DNA from: Hydrogenophaga sp.
GTDB lineage: Bacteria > Pseudomonadota > Gammaproteobacteria > Burkholderiales > Burkholderiaceae_C
Direction of reading: 5' to 3'
Assembly: GCA_030653975.1 (NCBI GenBank)
Contig: JAURYH010000043.1
Span: 1-64,000 of the forward strand
Length of the DNA stretch: 64,000 bases
Shown here: one piece after another, positions 44,715 to 53,962 of the stretch
Layout of the letters: each line of letters opens with the position of its first letter
Numbering within the stretch: position 1 is the stretch's first letter
Notes under the pieces: generated by a model
Told to the model about the DNA's origin: nothing
Seen by the model: the letters and a program-made list of their open reading frames with translations, nothing else
The model's database searches: none
Made by a program: the position numbers and the translations under genes

Positions 44715-45330
44715 AGCCCAGGCCGGTCAGGTAGGTGTCGACCACCTGCCGGCCGCAACGCCGGAGGTCGAATGCCCGGGTGTCGAGCAGCCAGTTCTGG
44801 ATCAGGCCGTCGATCATCACGTGCAGACCCAGGGCTGCGCACTGTACGGGGACGTCGAGCTTCAGGCCCTGGTGGTCAGCGGCCGAGCGCAAGATCTTGG
44901 CGGTCTGTTGCACACAGTCGTTGCGGCCCTGGAGGTGGCGGGCGCGCACCGCGTGCATTTCGTCGTTGTATTCCACTTGCAGGGTCGCGATCTCGAACAC
45001 GCGCCGTGTCTGCTCGTCGGTGGCGGCCTTGTGCAGCGCGTGCGCGATGGCATCGCGCAGCGGCTGCAGCGGGTTGTCGAGCGCTGAGGCCTTTTTTCCT
45101 ATGCCTGCCAGGGTTTCTTCCAGCGGCAAAGTGACGCGTTCCATCATTGCGTTGAACAGGTCGGCCTTGTCCTTGAAGTGCCAGTAGATGGCGCCCCGGG
45201 TGGTGCCGGCGGCCACGGCAATGTCGTTGAGCGAGGTGCGTGAAACACCGCGCGCCTGAAACAGGTGCTCGGCTGCGTCGAGCAGGCTGTGGCGGGTGGC
45301 CTCGGCGTCGGCTTTGGTGCGGCGAACCAT
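44587..45330 (-). CDS. TetR-family repressor of the adjacent RND efflux operon (AcrR/TtgR-like)
   Basis: A 247-residue regulator. The N-terminal helix-turn-helix is clear (ATRHSLLDAAEHLFQARGVSRTSLNDIAVAAGTTRGAIYWHFKDKADLFNAMM), with the AcrR/TtgR/MexR-type ligand domain after it. The natural family length is about 210-215 residues; here the frame runs about 30 residues longer, as a Pro/Arg-rich tail read antisense through mnhG. It diverges from an AcrAB-TolC-like operon, with a perfect inverted repeat between them, so it likely represses that operon and itself until a toxic ligand binds. Confidence 0.9.
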   Translation of the reverse strand: MVRRTKADAEATRHSLLDAAEHLFQARGVSRTSLNDIAVAAGTTRGAIYWHFKDKADLFNAMMERVTLPLEETLAGIGKKASALDNPLQPLRDAIAHALHKAATDEQTRRVFEIATLQVEYNDEMHAVRARHLQGRNDCVQQTAKILRSAADHQGLKLDVPVQCAALGLHVMIDGLIQNWLLDTRAFDLRRCGRQVVDTYLTGLGFSQPGARAPRRPAPERGTAVSDAALPAPAGSPRRAPSQTQTA

Positions 45331-45386
45331 GTCATGTCTCCAGTCGAATGTCCCCGTATGCAAACGGGGACTTGTATTTGTTTGAC

Positions 45387-45414
45387 TATACATACATTCA
45401 AGTACGTATGTATA
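45387..45414. promoter_or_regulatory. Inverted-repeat operator in the TetR / efflux intergenic region
   Basis: TATACATAC (45387-45395) and GTATGTATA (45406-45414) are perfect complements around a 10-base centre. The site directly follows TTGACT at 45382-45387, a plausible -35 for the efflux operon, and lies about 55 bases before the repressor start. AT-rich composition stands out from the GC-rich surroundings. Confidence 0.78.
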
Positions 45415-45508
45415 CTTCAACCCCTCGCCTTCGTTGGGTATGCCCGCGACGGCCATGCCGGCCGCTTCATCAGACGGCTCTTCCGATGTCATGCCTCCAA
45501 GGATTCCC

Positions 45509-46777
45509 ATGCCTGCCCAGAGTCCCCAGCCTCCCGTCCTGTTCAACCCCTCGCTGGCGACTCCCGGTCGCTCGGCGTCGTGGGCCCGCCGCCTGTCGGT
45601 GATCTCAGTGGCCGTGCTGCTGGTCGCCTGCGGCAAAGCCGAGACGCCCGCCGCGGTGCCGCCGGGTGGCGGCATGCCGGCGCCCGAAGTCGGCGTGGTC
45701 ACGGTGGCGCCGGGTGACGTGGGCCTGCAGACGGAGTTGCCGGGCCGGCTGGAAGCCTCGCGCGTGGCGCAGGTGCGGGCGCGGGCGGCGGGCATCCTGC
45801 AGCAGCGGCTGTTCCGCGAAGGCAGTGATGTGAAGGCCGGTCAGGCGCTGTTCCGCATCGACCCGGCACCCTATCAGGCCAGCTTGCAGAGCGCGCGGGC
45901 CAGCCTGGCGCGTGCTGAGGCGAACCTGGCCCAGGCCGCCTCCCTGGCCGCCCGCTACAAGCCGCTGGTGGCGGAAAACGCCATCAGCCAGCAGGAATAC
46001 GCGAACGCCGAAGCCGCCCAGAAGGCGGCCGAGGCCGATGTGGCAGCGGCCAAGGCCACGCTGCAGACAGCGGGCATCAACCTGGGCTATGCCAACGTGA
46101 CGGCGCCGATTGCCGGCCGCATCGGTCGTGCGCTGGTGACCGAAGGCGCACTGGTGGGGCAGGGCGAGGCGACTCCGTTGGCCGTGATCCAGCAGGTGGA
46201 CCCGCTGTTTGTGAACTTCACGCAGTCGGCCTCGGAAGCCATGCGCCTGAAGCGCGCCATGGAAAGCGGGCAACTCAAGGACGCTGGCCAGGGCTCCGCG
46301 GCGGTGCGCGTGGTGCTGGAAGATGGCAGCGAATACGCCAGGCCGGGGCGCCTGCTGTTCTCGGACCTCACGGTCGACCCCACCACCGGCCAGGTGACGC
46401 TGCGCGCCGAGGTGCCCAACCCGGGTGGCGCGTTGTTGCCGGGCCTGTACGTGCGTGTGCGTCTGGAGCAGGCCACGGCCCGCGACGCCATCACGCTGCC
46501 GCAGCAGTCGGTGACGCGTTCGGCCCAGGGCGACACGGTATCGGTGGTTGGCGCCGACGGCAAGATCGAGAAACGCACGGTGAAGATCGGTGGCCAGCAA
46601 GGGGGGCAGTGGGTCGTCCTGGACGGGCTGAAGGCCGGCGAGCAGGTCATGGTGGACGGTTTCCAGAAGCTGCAGATGATGCCGCCGGGCACCCCGGTGA
46701 AGACCGTGCCCTGGCAGGCGCCGGGCACGGCCCCTGCCGTTCCGGCTGCGGCACCGGCTCCGGCCGCGTCGAAGTAA
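45509..46777 (+). CDS. RND efflux periplasmic adaptor lipoprotein (AcrA/MexA type)
   Basis: A 422-residue membrane fusion protein. The start at ATG 45509 has AAGGA just upstream. A lipoprotein signal ends in LLVACGKAE. The mature protein has the lipoyl halves (RVAQVRARAAGILQQRLFREGSDVKAGQALFRIDPAPYQASL and NLGYANVTAPIAGRIGRALVTEGALVG) flanking an alpha-hairpin rich in Ala, Glu and Gln, then beta-barrel and membrane-proximal domains (LLPGLYVRVRLEQ). The C-terminus is a Pro/Ala tail. It bridges the inner-membrane pump and outer-membrane channel encoded next. Confidence 0.95.
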   Translation: MPAQSPQPPVLFNPSLATPGRSASWARRLSVISVAVLLVACGKAETPAAVPPGGGMPAPEVGVVTVAPGDVGLQTELPGRLEASRVAQVRARAAGILQQRLFREGSDVKAGQALFRIDPAPYQASLQSARASLARAEANLAQAASLAARYKPLVAENAISQQEYANAEAAQKAAEADVAAAKATLQTAGINLGYANVTAPIAGRIGRALVTEGALVGQGEATPLAVIQQVDPLFVNFTQSASEAMRLKRAMESGQLKDAGQGSAAVRVVLEDGSEYARPGRLLFSDLTVDPTTGQVTLRAEVPNPGGALLPGLYVRVRLEQATARDAITLPQQSVTRSAQGDTVSVVGADGKIEKRTVKIGGQQGGQWVVLDGLKAGEQVMVDGFQKLQMMPPGTPVKTVPWQAPGTAPAVPAAAPAPAASK

Positions 46778-46794
46778 GGAGCGCCCCGAATGAC

Positions 46795-46862
46795 CCGACC
46801 CCCACGTTCACTGTGTTCACTGCCCCCCACGGGGGCTTCAGCCTCCTTGAGGCGGCTCGGCG
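46795..46862. repeat. GC-rich intergenic repeat, partial copy
   Basis: Between the adaptor and pump genes lies CACTGCCCCCCACGGGGGCT followed by TCAGCCTCCTTGAGGCGGCTCGGCGG. It has the same style as the palindromic element at 10.5 kb (C-run/G-run palindrome next to a Gly/Pro-codon-like GC block) and contains the short inverted repeats CCCCC/GGGGG and GCCTCC/GGAGGC-like arms. It gives the operon a 94-base gap with no gene. Confidence 0.55.
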
Positions 46863-46871
46863 GAAACTGAT

Positions 46872-49800
46872 ATGGCGAAATTCTTCATCGACAGGCCCAT
46901 CTTTGCGTGGGTGATCGCGCTCTTCATCATGGTGATGGGCGCGGTGTCCATCACGCAGTTGCCGATTGCGCAGTACCCGCCGGTGGCGCCGCCGTCCATC
47001 GTCATCAACGCGTCGTATCCCGGCGCCTCGGCCAAGACGCTGGAAGACAGCGTCTTGTCGGTCATCGAGCAGGAGATGAACGGCTCGCCTGGCCTGATCT
47101 ACATGGAAGCCGTGGCCCAGGCCAACGGCACCGGCAGCATCACGCTGAGCTTCCAGCCCGGCACCAACGCCGACCTGGCGCAGGTGGACGTGCAGAACCG
47201 CCTCTCGCGGGCCACGCCACGCCTGCCCTCGGCGGTGACGCAGCAGGGCGTGCGGGTGGACAAATCACGCAACAACTTCCTGCTGTTCGCTATCCTCTCC
47301 AGCGAAGACCCGGCCTGGGACCCGGTGGCGCTGGGCGACTACGCGTCGCGCAGCGTCGTGCCCGAACTGCAGCGCCTGCCCGGTGTGGGTCAGGCCCAGC
47401 TGTTCGGCACCGAGCGCGCCATGCGGGTCTGGATCGATCCGGCCAAGCTGCTCGGTTTCAACCTGAGCGCGGCCGACGTGACCAACGCCATCCGTGCGCA
47501 GAACGCGCAGGTGTCGGCCGGTGAAATCGGCGCCCTGCCCAACGTGGCGGGCCAGAGCATCTCCGCCACCGTGGTGGTCAACGGCCAGCTCGGCAGCGTG
47601 GAGCAGTTCGGCAACATCGTGCTGCGCGCCAGCAGCGACGGTGCCACCGTGCGACTGAAAGACGTGGCACGCATCGAGCTCGGTGCCCAGGCCTACGCCA
47701 CCTCGGCGCGTCTGAACGGCAAGCCGTCCACGGGTATTGGCGTGCAGCTTTCACCGAGCGGCAACGCGCTGGCCACGGCCGAGGCGGTGCGCACCAAGAT
47801 GGCGGATCTGGAGAAATTCTTCCCCAAGGGCATGACCTGGGCCATTCCCTACGACAGCTCGCGCTTCGTCAAGATCTCCATCGAACAGGTGGCGGTGACG
47901 CTGGCGGAGGCCGTGGCGCTGGTGTTCCTGGTGATGTTCCTGTTCCTGCAGAACTGGCGCTACACGCTGATCCCGACGCTGGTGGTGCCGGTGGCCTTGC
48001 TGGGGACATTCGCCGGACTGATGGCCCTGGGCTTCTCGATCAATGTGCTGACCATGTTCGGCATGGTGCTGGTGATTGGCATTGTGGTGGACGACGCCAT
48101 CGTGGTGGTGGAGAACGTCGAACGCATCATGAGCGAAGAAGGCCTGCCACCGCTGGAAGCCACGCGCAAGGCCATGGGCCAGATTTCGGGTGCCATCATC
48201 GGCGTGACCGTGGTGCTGATCTCGGTGTTCGTGCCGCTGGCGTTTTTCAGCGGCTCGGTGGGCAACATCTACCGCCAGTTCGCGGCGGTGATGGGCATGT
48301 CCATCGGCTTCTCGGCCTTCATGGCCCTGTCGCTCACGCCCGCCCTCTGCGCCACCCTGCTCAAGCCCGTGGAAGCCGGCCACGCGCACGCCAAGACCGG
48401 CTTTTTCGGCTGGTTCAACCGCGGCTTCGCGCGCACCGCCAAAGGCTACGAAGGTGGCGTGGCCAAGCTGCTGCCGCGCGCCGGCCGCACGCTGGTGATC
48501 TACGCGGCCATCGTGGCGGCGGTGGCGGTGGTTTACCAGCGCCTGCCCACGTCCTTCCTGCCCAACGAAGACCAGGGCACGCTGCTGGTCAACGTGCAAT
48601 TGCCACCGGGCGCCACGCAGGAGCGCACGCTGGAAGTGATGAAGCAGGTGGAAGGCTTCATGCTCCAGCAGCCGGAGGTGGAGGGCATGGTCGGGGTGCT
48701 GGGCTTCAGCTTCTCGGGCCAGGGCCAGAACGCCGCGCTCGCGTTTGTGACGCTCAAGGACTGGTCCGAACGCACCGGCCCGGGCAGTTCGGCGCAGGCT
48801 TTGGCCGGCCGTGCTTTCGGTGCCTTTTCGGGCATCCGGGACGCTTTCGTCTTCCCGCTGAGTCCGCCGCCGATTCCCGAACTGGGTGCCTCCTCCGGGT
48901 TCAGCTTCCGCTTGCAGGACCGGGCGGGTCTGGGGGGCGAAGCGCTGCTGGCGGCACGCAACCAGATGCTGGGCATGGCCTCGCAGAGCAAAGTGCTCAC
49001 GCAGGTGCGGCCCGACGGTCTGGAAGATGCGCCGCAGTTGCAGATCGACATCGACCGCGACAAGGCCAATGCACTGGGTGTGGGCTTTGACAGCATCAGT
49101 GGCGCCATCGGCACGGCACTCGGCTCCACCTACGCCAACGACTTCCCGAACGCCGGGCGTCTGCAGCGCGTGATGGTTCAGGCCGATGCCACGGCACGCA
49201 TGCAGCCGGAAGACCTGTTGCGCATCAACGTGATCAACAGCAAAGGCCAGGCGGTGCCGCTGTCGGCCTTCGCCACGACGCACTGGATCACCGGCCCGAT
49301 GCAGACCGTGCGCTACAACGGCTACCCGTCCATGCGCATCAGTGGCAGCGCTGCGCCCGGCGTGAGCACGGGCCAGGCCATGGCCGAGATGGAGGCGCTG
49401 GCCGCCCGGCTGCCGCAAGGCTTCGGCTTTGAGTGGACGGGCCAGTCCCGCGAGGAAAAGCTCGCCGGCTCGCAGGCCATGATCCTCTACGCTTTTGCGA
49501 TCCTGGCGGTGTTTCTCTGCCTGGCTGCGCTGTACGAGAGCTGGACCATCCCGCTGTCGGTCATTCTGGTGGTTCCACTGGGTGTGCTGGGTGTGCTGCT
49601 GGCCACGCTGCTGCGAGGTTATTCGAACGACGTCTACTTCCAGGTGGGCCTGATCACCATCATCGGGCTCTCGGCGAAAAACGCGATCCTGATCATCGAG
49701 TTCGCGAAAGATCTGCAGGCGCAGGGCAAGGGCGTGATCGAAGCGGCGCTGGCCGCCGCCCACCTGCGCTTCCGGCCCATCATCATGACCTCGCTGGCGT

Positions 49801-50018
49801 TCACGCTGGGCGTGTTGCCGCTGTTCCTGGCTTCGGGCGCCGGATCGGCCAGCCAGCGCGCGATCGGCACCGGTGTGATCGGCGGCATGCTGACGGGCAC
49901 CGTGCTGGCGGTGGTGTTCGTGCCGATCTTTTTTGTGGTGGTGCGCACCCTGTTCAAGGGCAGCGATCGCCAGCACCGCCGGGAAGCCGAAGAAGCCGAA
50001 CACCATGGAGTGCATTGA
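46872..50018 (+). CDS. RND multidrug efflux pump, inner-membrane subunit (HAE1, AcrB/MexB type)
   Basis: A 1048-residue proton-driven exporter with 12 membrane helices and two large periplasmic loops. The N-terminus MAKFFIDRPIFAWVIALFIM is canonical for HAE1 pumps. The proton relay is visible as the Asp pair in GIVVDDAIVVVENVERIM and the Lys in GLSAKNAILIIEFAKD. The docking region LPNEDQGTLLVNVQLPPGATQERT is also typical. It takes hydrophobic drugs, solvents or dyes from the periplasm and membrane, working as a trimer with the adaptor upstream and channel downstream. Confidence 0.97.
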   Translation: MAKFFIDRPIFAWVIALFIMVMGAVSITQLPIAQYPPVAPPSIVINASYPGASAKTLEDSVLSVIEQEMNGSPGLIYMEAVAQANGTGSITLSFQPGTNADLAQVDVQNRLSRATPRLPSAVTQQGVRVDKSRNNFLLFAILSSEDPAWDPVALGDYASRSVVPELQRLPGVGQAQLFGTERAMRVWIDPAKLLGFNLSAADVTNAIRAQNAQVSAGEIGALPNVAGQSISATVVVNGQLGSVEQFGNIVLRASSDGATVRLKDVARIELGAQAYATSARLNGKPSTGIGVQLSPSGNALATAEAVRTKMADLEKFFPKGMTWAIPYDSSRFVKISIEQVAVTLAEAVALVFLVMFLFLQNWRYTLIPTLVVPVALLGTFAGLMALGFSINVLTMFGMVLVIGIVVDDAIVVVENVERIMSEEGLPPLEATRKAMGQISGAIIGVTVVLISVFVPLAFFSGSVGNIYRQFAAVMGMSIGFSAFMALSLTPALCATLLKPVEAGHAHAKTGFFGWFNRGFARTAKGYEGGVAKLLPRAGRTLVIYAAIVAAVAVVYQRLPTSFLPNEDQGTLLVNVQLPPGATQERTLEVMKQVEGFMLQQPEVEGMVGVLGFSFSGQGQNAALAFVTLKDWSERTGPGSSAQALAGRAFGAFSGIRDAFVFPLSPPPIPELGASSGFSFRLQDRAGLGGEALLAARNQMLGMASQSKVLTQVRPDGLEDAPQLQIDIDRDKANALGVGFDSISGAIGTALGSTYANDFPNAGRLQRVMVQADATARMQPEDLLRINVINSKGQAVPLSAFATTHWITGPMQTVRYNGYPSMRISGSAAPGVSTGQAMAEMEALAARLPQGFGFEWTGQSREEKLAGSQAMILYAFAILAVFLCLAALYESWTIPLSVILVVPLGVLGVLLATLLRGYSNDVYFQVGLITIIGLSAKNAILIIEFAKDLQAQGKGVIEAALAAAHLRFRPIIMTSLAFTLGVLPLFLASGAGSASQRAIGTGVIGGMLTGTVLAVVFVPIFFVVVRTLFKGSDRQHRREAEEAEHHGVH

Positions 50019-50019
50019 T

Positions 50020-51408
50020 ATGACGTTTGCTTTGAACCTGCGCCGCAGCGCACTGGCCCTGGCGGTTCTGGCGCTGTCCGGCTGCTCCTTCATCCCGACC
50101 TACGAGCGGCCGGCCGCACCGGTCGCCGCAGAGTGGTCCGGCGTGGTGCCGGTGGCGGCCGAAACCCCCGCGGCCGACGTCGCCTGGGCGGATTTCGTGA
50201 GCGATGCGCGCCTGCGTGAGCTCATCGGTCTGGCGATCAGGAACAACCGCGATCTGCGCGTGGCCACGCTCAACATCGAGCAGGTGCGTGCCCAGTACCA
50301 GATCCGCCGTGCCGATCAGTTCCCCACGCTGAACCTGGCCGCCGCGGGGAATCGCCAGAGCAGCGGCGATGACAGCATCACCAGCCTCTACACGGCGGGT
50401 CTTGCCATGAGTGGCTGGGAGATCGATTTTTTTGGCCGCGTGGCGAGCCTGAAGGAAGTGGCCCTGGCCCAGTACCTGGCCAGCGAAGAGGCGCGCAACG
50501 CGGCGCAGACCAGCCTGGTCGCCTCGGTCGCCAGCACCTGGCTCAGCCTGCAGGCCAGCGATGAACTGCTGGCGCTGACGCAGCGAACGCTCGCCACGCG
50601 CCAGGATTCGTTGCGCCTGACGAAGCTGCGCTTTGACAACGGTGCCACGTCAGCGCTGGACCTGCGCCAGGCCGAGTCGCTGACCGCGGCGGCCGAGTCC
50701 GCACTGGCCCAGCAGCAGCGCCAGCGTGCGCAGGACTTCAACGCCCTCACCTTGCTCGTGGGGCAGCCTCTGCCAGCGCCGCTCACCGCTCCCGCGAGCG
50801 AAGCGGTCACCGCGCGGTCGCTGTTCCGTGATCTGCCCGCCGGCCTGCCGTCCGAACTGCTCACCCGCCGGGCGGACATCCGCCAGGCCGAGCAGACGCT
50901 GATCGCAGCGAACGCCAACATCGGCGCGGCGCGTGCGGCTTTCTTCCCGCGTATCTCGCTCACCGGCAGCGTGGGATCGGCCAGCAGCGAACTCTCGGGT
51001 CTCTTCAAGGGCGGCTCCTGGGGTTTCACGCTGGCGCCGCAGGCGCTGCTGCCGATCTTTGACGCGGGCCGCAACCGGGCTGGTCTGGAGTCGGCCAACG
51101 CCGCGCGCAGCATTGCCGTGGCGCAGTACGAAAAGGCGATCCAGAGCGCGTTCCGCGAGGTGGCCGATGCACTCGCCGGCCGCGCCACGCTGGGCGAGCA
51201 GCTGCGTGCCCAGCAGGTCCAGGCCACGGCCGAGGCCGAGCGCTTCCGCCTGGCAGAGCTGCGCTACCGCAACGGCGTGGCCAGCTTCCTGGATGTGCTG
51301 GATGCGCAGCGCTCGCTGTTCAGCATCCAGCAGGCCCTGACGCAGACACGGCTGGCCCAGCAGCAGAACCAGGTCGCTCTCTACAAGGCGCTCGGCGGCG
51401 GGTACTGA
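50020..51408 (+). CDS. Outer-membrane efflux channel lipoprotein (OprM/NodT family)
   Basis: A 462-residue TolC-like channel. The signal ends in VLALSGCSF, giving a lipid-anchored Cys at residue 22. Two outer-membrane efflux repeats follow (LIGLAIRNNRDLRVATLNIEQVRAQYQIRRADQFPTLN and AEQTLIAANANIGAARAAFFPRISLTG), each with the coiled-coil tunnel helices, and SFLDVLDAQRSLFSIQQALTQTRL near the end. Its start is two bases after the pump stop, so it completes a three-gene tripartite efflux operon controlled by the TetR gene upstream. Confidence 0.95.
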   Translation: MTFALNLRRSALALAVLALSGCSFIPTYERPAAPVAAEWSGVVPVAAETPAADVAWADFVSDARLRELIGLAIRNNRDLRVATLNIEQVRAQYQIRRADQFPTLNLAAAGNRQSSGDDSITSLYTAGLAMSGWEIDFFGRVASLKEVALAQYLASEEARNAAQTSLVASVASTWLSLQASDELLALTQRTLATRQDSLRLTKLRFDNGATSALDLRQAESLTAAAESALAQQQRQRAQDFNALTLLVGQPLPAPLTAPASEAVTARSLFRDLPAGLPSELLTRRADIRQAEQTLIAANANIGAARAAFFPRISLTGSVGSASSELSGLFKGGSWGFTLAPQALLPIFDAGRNRAGLESANAARSIAVAQYEKAIQSAFREVADALAGRATLGEQLRAQQVQATAEAERFRLAELRYRNGVASFLDVLDAQRSLFSIQQALTQTRLAQQQNQVALYKALGGGY

Positions 51409-51534
51409 AGCCCCCTGCGCTGCTTCGCGTATTCCCCCCGGTGGGGGGCCACACCTGTGGTCCGGCAAAGCCGGTTCCACGGTGTGTGCTGGACGGTCCA
51501 CCGCTGCTTATGTGCGCTTGGGCCGTCCCAGTTT
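51409..51534. repeat. GC-rich intergenic repeat, third copy
   Basis: The stretch contains TATTCCCCCCGGTGGGGGGC, a C6/G6 palindrome, followed by GGTCCGGCAAAGCCGGTTCC, which echoes the GAACCGGCTTCGCCGGGCC part of the 10.5-kb element. It separates the convergent efflux and LOG-family genes and may act as a terminator, though no T run is present. Confidence 0.55.
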
Positions 51535-52407
51535 TCAGACTTGCGGTAAATCGTAGAACTTCATGATGTAGTCCCACGCGGCCTGGGGATCGTCCACGTA
51601 GTGGAAGAGTTCCAGGTCCTCGGCTCCAATCATGCCTTCTTCTACCAGCACCTCCAGGTTGATCAGGCGTTTCCAGTGGGCGCTGCCAAACAGCACGATC
51701 GGCACCGGCTTGGCCTTCTTGCACTGCACCAGCGTGATCACCTCGAACAGCTCGTCCAGCGTACCGAAACCGCCGGGGAACGCCACCAGCGCTTTGGCGC
51801 GCATCATGAAATGCATCTTGCGCAGTGCGAAGTAGTGGAACTTGAAGCTCAGCTCGGGTGACACATAGGGGTTGCCGGCCTGCTCGTGGGGCAGGGCGAT
51901 GTTCAGGCCGACGTTGAACGCGCCCTCGTCGTGGGCGCCGCGGTTGGCCGCCTCCATGATGCCGGGACCGCCACCGGTGCAGATGAAGAGCTGGTCTTCG
52001 CGCGGACAGGCTTTGCTGTAGCGCGCCACGATGCGACCGAACTCGCGGGCCTGTTCGTAGTGCTGGGCGTTGCGCTGCATGGCCCGTGCACGCGCGATCT
52101 CATCGGCCTTGCCGCTGGTCTCGGCACGTGCAAGGTGTTCCTGGGCAATGGCGGGTTCGCGCACGCGCGCACTGCCAAAAACCACGATGGTGTTTTCAAT
52201 GCCGAGGTCGCGCTGTGCGAGGTCGGGCTTGAGCATTTCCAGCTGGAAACGGATGCCGCGCGTCTCGCGGCGCAGCAGGAATTCGGGGTCGGCGAAGGCC
52301 AGGCGGTAGGCGTCGGCCTGCAGCGGGCGTCCTTTGTTGGAATGCGACTGCAGCTCGGCCCAGGCATCGGCCAGGCGGCGTTCGTTCAGGTCTTGGGTGG
52401 CTTCCAT
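51535..52407 (-). CDS. LOG/TIGR00730-family Rossmann protein
   Basis: A 290-residue protein of the lysine-decarboxylase-like (LOG) family. The nucleotide-binding loop FICTGGGPGIMEAANRGAHDEG and the signature PGGFGTLDELFE are intact. Small LOG proteins are cytokinin riboside 5'-monophosphate phosphoribohydrolases; this longer form, with an N-terminal helical extension of about 70 residues, is a pyrimidine/purine nucleotide N-glycosidase-like (PpnN-related) candidate. Start ATG 52407 follows GAAGGAGC. Name 'lysine decarboxylase' should be avoided for this fold. Confidence 0.88.
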   Translation of the reverse strand: MEATQDLNERRLADAWAELQSHSNKGRPLQADAYRLAFADPEFLLRRETRGIRFQLEMLKPDLAQRDLGIENTIVVFGSARVREPAIAQEHLARAETSGKADEIARARAMQRNAQHYEQAREFGRIVARYSKACPREDQLFICTGGGPGIMEAANRGAHDEGAFNVGLNIALPHEQAGNPYVSPELSFKFHYFALRKMHFMMRAKALVAFPGGFGTLDELFEVITLVQCKKAKPVPIVLFGSAHWKRLINLEVLVEEGMIGAEDLELFHYVDDPQAAWDYIMKFYDLPQV

Positions 52408-52468
52408 GGGGCGCTCCTTCGGATTCGGTTGTTCGTGAAACGGGATGGTGTCTGGGCGGTCAGTCCGC

Positions 52469-53347
52469 TCAGAGACCCAGGGCCAGCGCCAGCGGCACAA
52501 ACACCACGGCCAGCGCGTTGCCCAGCATGATCATGGCGGCCACCTTGTCGGGTTCCTGGTGGTAACGGTCGGCCAGCATGAACTGCATCACGGCCGGTGG
52601 CAAGGCCGCGAACAGCAACAGCTGACCGCGGGCAGCTCCCTCCAGCCCCAGCGTCCACGCCAGCGGAATGGCGATGGCCAGTCCGATCAGGGGGCGCGCC
52701 AGCGCGCCCAGCAGGCCCAGCGCCAGGCCCGCGCGCGTGAGCGTGGTCAGGCGCACGCCGAGTGCGAACAGCATCATGGGCAGCAGGGCGTCGCCCAGCA
52801 GCTTCAGACCGGACAGCAACACGTCGGGCGGACGCACATCGGTCAGCGCACTCAGAAAGCCCAATGCGGTGCCGATCATCAGTGGGCTGGTGAGCAGGTC
52901 GCGTGTGCGGGCGGAGGCGCTGGTGATGCGCGCGCCGAGGGAAAAGTGGAACAGGTTGCTGACCGAGAACAGCGCCACGGCGGCACCGAAATTCGCGGGG
53001 CCGAAGGCCAGCAGGGCCAGCGGCAGACCCATGTTGCCGCAGTTGTTGAACATCACCACCGGCACCAGGGTGCGCGGTTGGGCACCAAACGCGCGGGCCA
53101 GCGGCCAGGCCAGCAGGCCGCCGCCCAGGATCAGCACCGTGCCGCCGGCCAGCAGCGGCAGGTGGTCGGCGATCCGGAAGTCCTTGGCCGCGAGGGCCGA
53201 ATACACCAGCACGGGCGCCAGCACGTCGAGCGCTATGCGGTTGAACACCGTCAGGTCGGGCGGCGTTCGGCGTGCATAACCGTAGCCGACAGCGACGATC
53301 AGGAACACCGGGATGATGACGTCGGCGATGCGGAGGATCAGGTCCAT
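52469..53347 (-). CDS. AEC-family transporter (auxin efflux carrier-like)
   Basis: A 292-residue protein with ten predicted helices: IADVIIPVFLIVAVGYGYA at the start, NCGNMGLPLALLAFGP (the conserved NxGxxGLPL motif of the family) and QLLLFAALPPAVMQFMLADRY near the end. Bacterial members carry malate, malonate or similar anions. ATG 53347 was preferred to 53362. Transcription from the efp side is blocked by a terminator just upstream, so it must have its own promoter. It lies 61 bases upstream of the LOG gene. Confidence 0.9.
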   Translation of the reverse strand: MDLILRIADVIIPVFLIVAVGYGYARRTPPDLTVFNRIALDVLAPVLVYSALAAKDFRIADHLPLLAGGTVLILGGGLLAWPLARAFGAQPRTLVPVVMFNNCGNMGLPLALLAFGPANFGAAVALFSVSNLFHFSLGARITSASARTRDLLTSPLMIGTALGFLSALTDVRPPDVLLSGLKLLGDALLPMMLFALGVRLTTLTRAGLALGLLGALARPLIGLAIAIPLAWTLGLEGAARGQLLLFAALPPAVMQFMLADRYHQEPDKVAAMIMLGNALAVVFVPLALALGL

Positions 53348-53366
53348 GTGTCGGCAGTCCAAAATG

Positions 53367-53390
53367 AAAAGGCTCCCTCGGGAGCCTTTT
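53367..53390 (-). terminator. Rho-independent terminator after efp
   Basis: Hairpin AAAAGGCTCCC / GGGAGCCTTTT; read leftwards the A run on the plus strand is a terminal U tract. It sits between the efp stop and the AEC gene start. Confidence 0.92.
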
Positions 53391-53407
53391 CAATGCAGGA
53401 TCTGAAA

Positions 53408-53962
53408 TCAGACGCGCTTGCGGTACTCACCGGTGCGGGTGTCGATTTCGATCTTGTCGTCCTGCGCCACGAACAGCGGCACGGCGACTTCAAAACCGGT
53501 GGCGATCTTGGCGGGCTTGAGCACCTTGCCGGACGTGTCGCCCTTGACGGCGGGTTCGGTCCAGGTGACCACGCGTTCGACGCTGGTCGGCAGTTCGACC
53601 GAGATGGCCTTGCCGTCGTAGAACACCACTTCAACGGTCATGCCGTCTTCGAGGTAGTTCAGGGCGTCGCCCATGTTTTCGGCTTCGACTTCGTACTGGT
53701 TGTATTCGCTGTCCATGCAGACGTACATGGGGTCGGCGAAGTAGGAGTAGGTGCACTCCTTCTTGTCCAGAATGATCTGGTCCATTTTGTCGTCGGCGCG
53801 GCAGACCACTTCGGTGGCCATGTTGTTCAGCAGGGCCTTGAGCTTCAGACGCACGGTGGCTGCACCGCGGCCGCCACGGGCGTATTCGGTTTTCAGGACG
53901 ATCATCGGGTCCTTGCCGTGCATGATGACGTTGCCGGCGCGGAGTTCTTGAGCGATTTTCAT
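53408..53962 (-). CDS. efp: Elongation factor P, arginine-32 type
   Basis: A 184-residue EF-P ([42 protein letters not shown]) that enters stalled ribosomes to help polyproline synthesis. The tip of domain I carries Arg32 in ARGGRGAA, where E. coli has the lysylated Lys34. Arg32 EF-P is activated by rhamnosylation, and the enzyme for this, EarP, is encoded 149 bases upstream on the same strand. Domains II ([23 protein letters not shown]) and III ([38 protein letters not shown]) are complete. Confidence 0.97.
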   Translation of the reverse strand: MKIAQELRAGNVIMHGKDPMIVLKTEYARGGRGAATVRLKLKALLNNMATEVVCRADDKMDQIILDKKECTYSYFADPMYVCMDSEYNQYEVEAENMGDALNYLEDGMTVEVVFYDGKAISVELPTSVERVVTWTEPAVKGDTSGKVLKPAKIATGFEVAVPLFVAQDDKIEIDTRTGEYRKRV

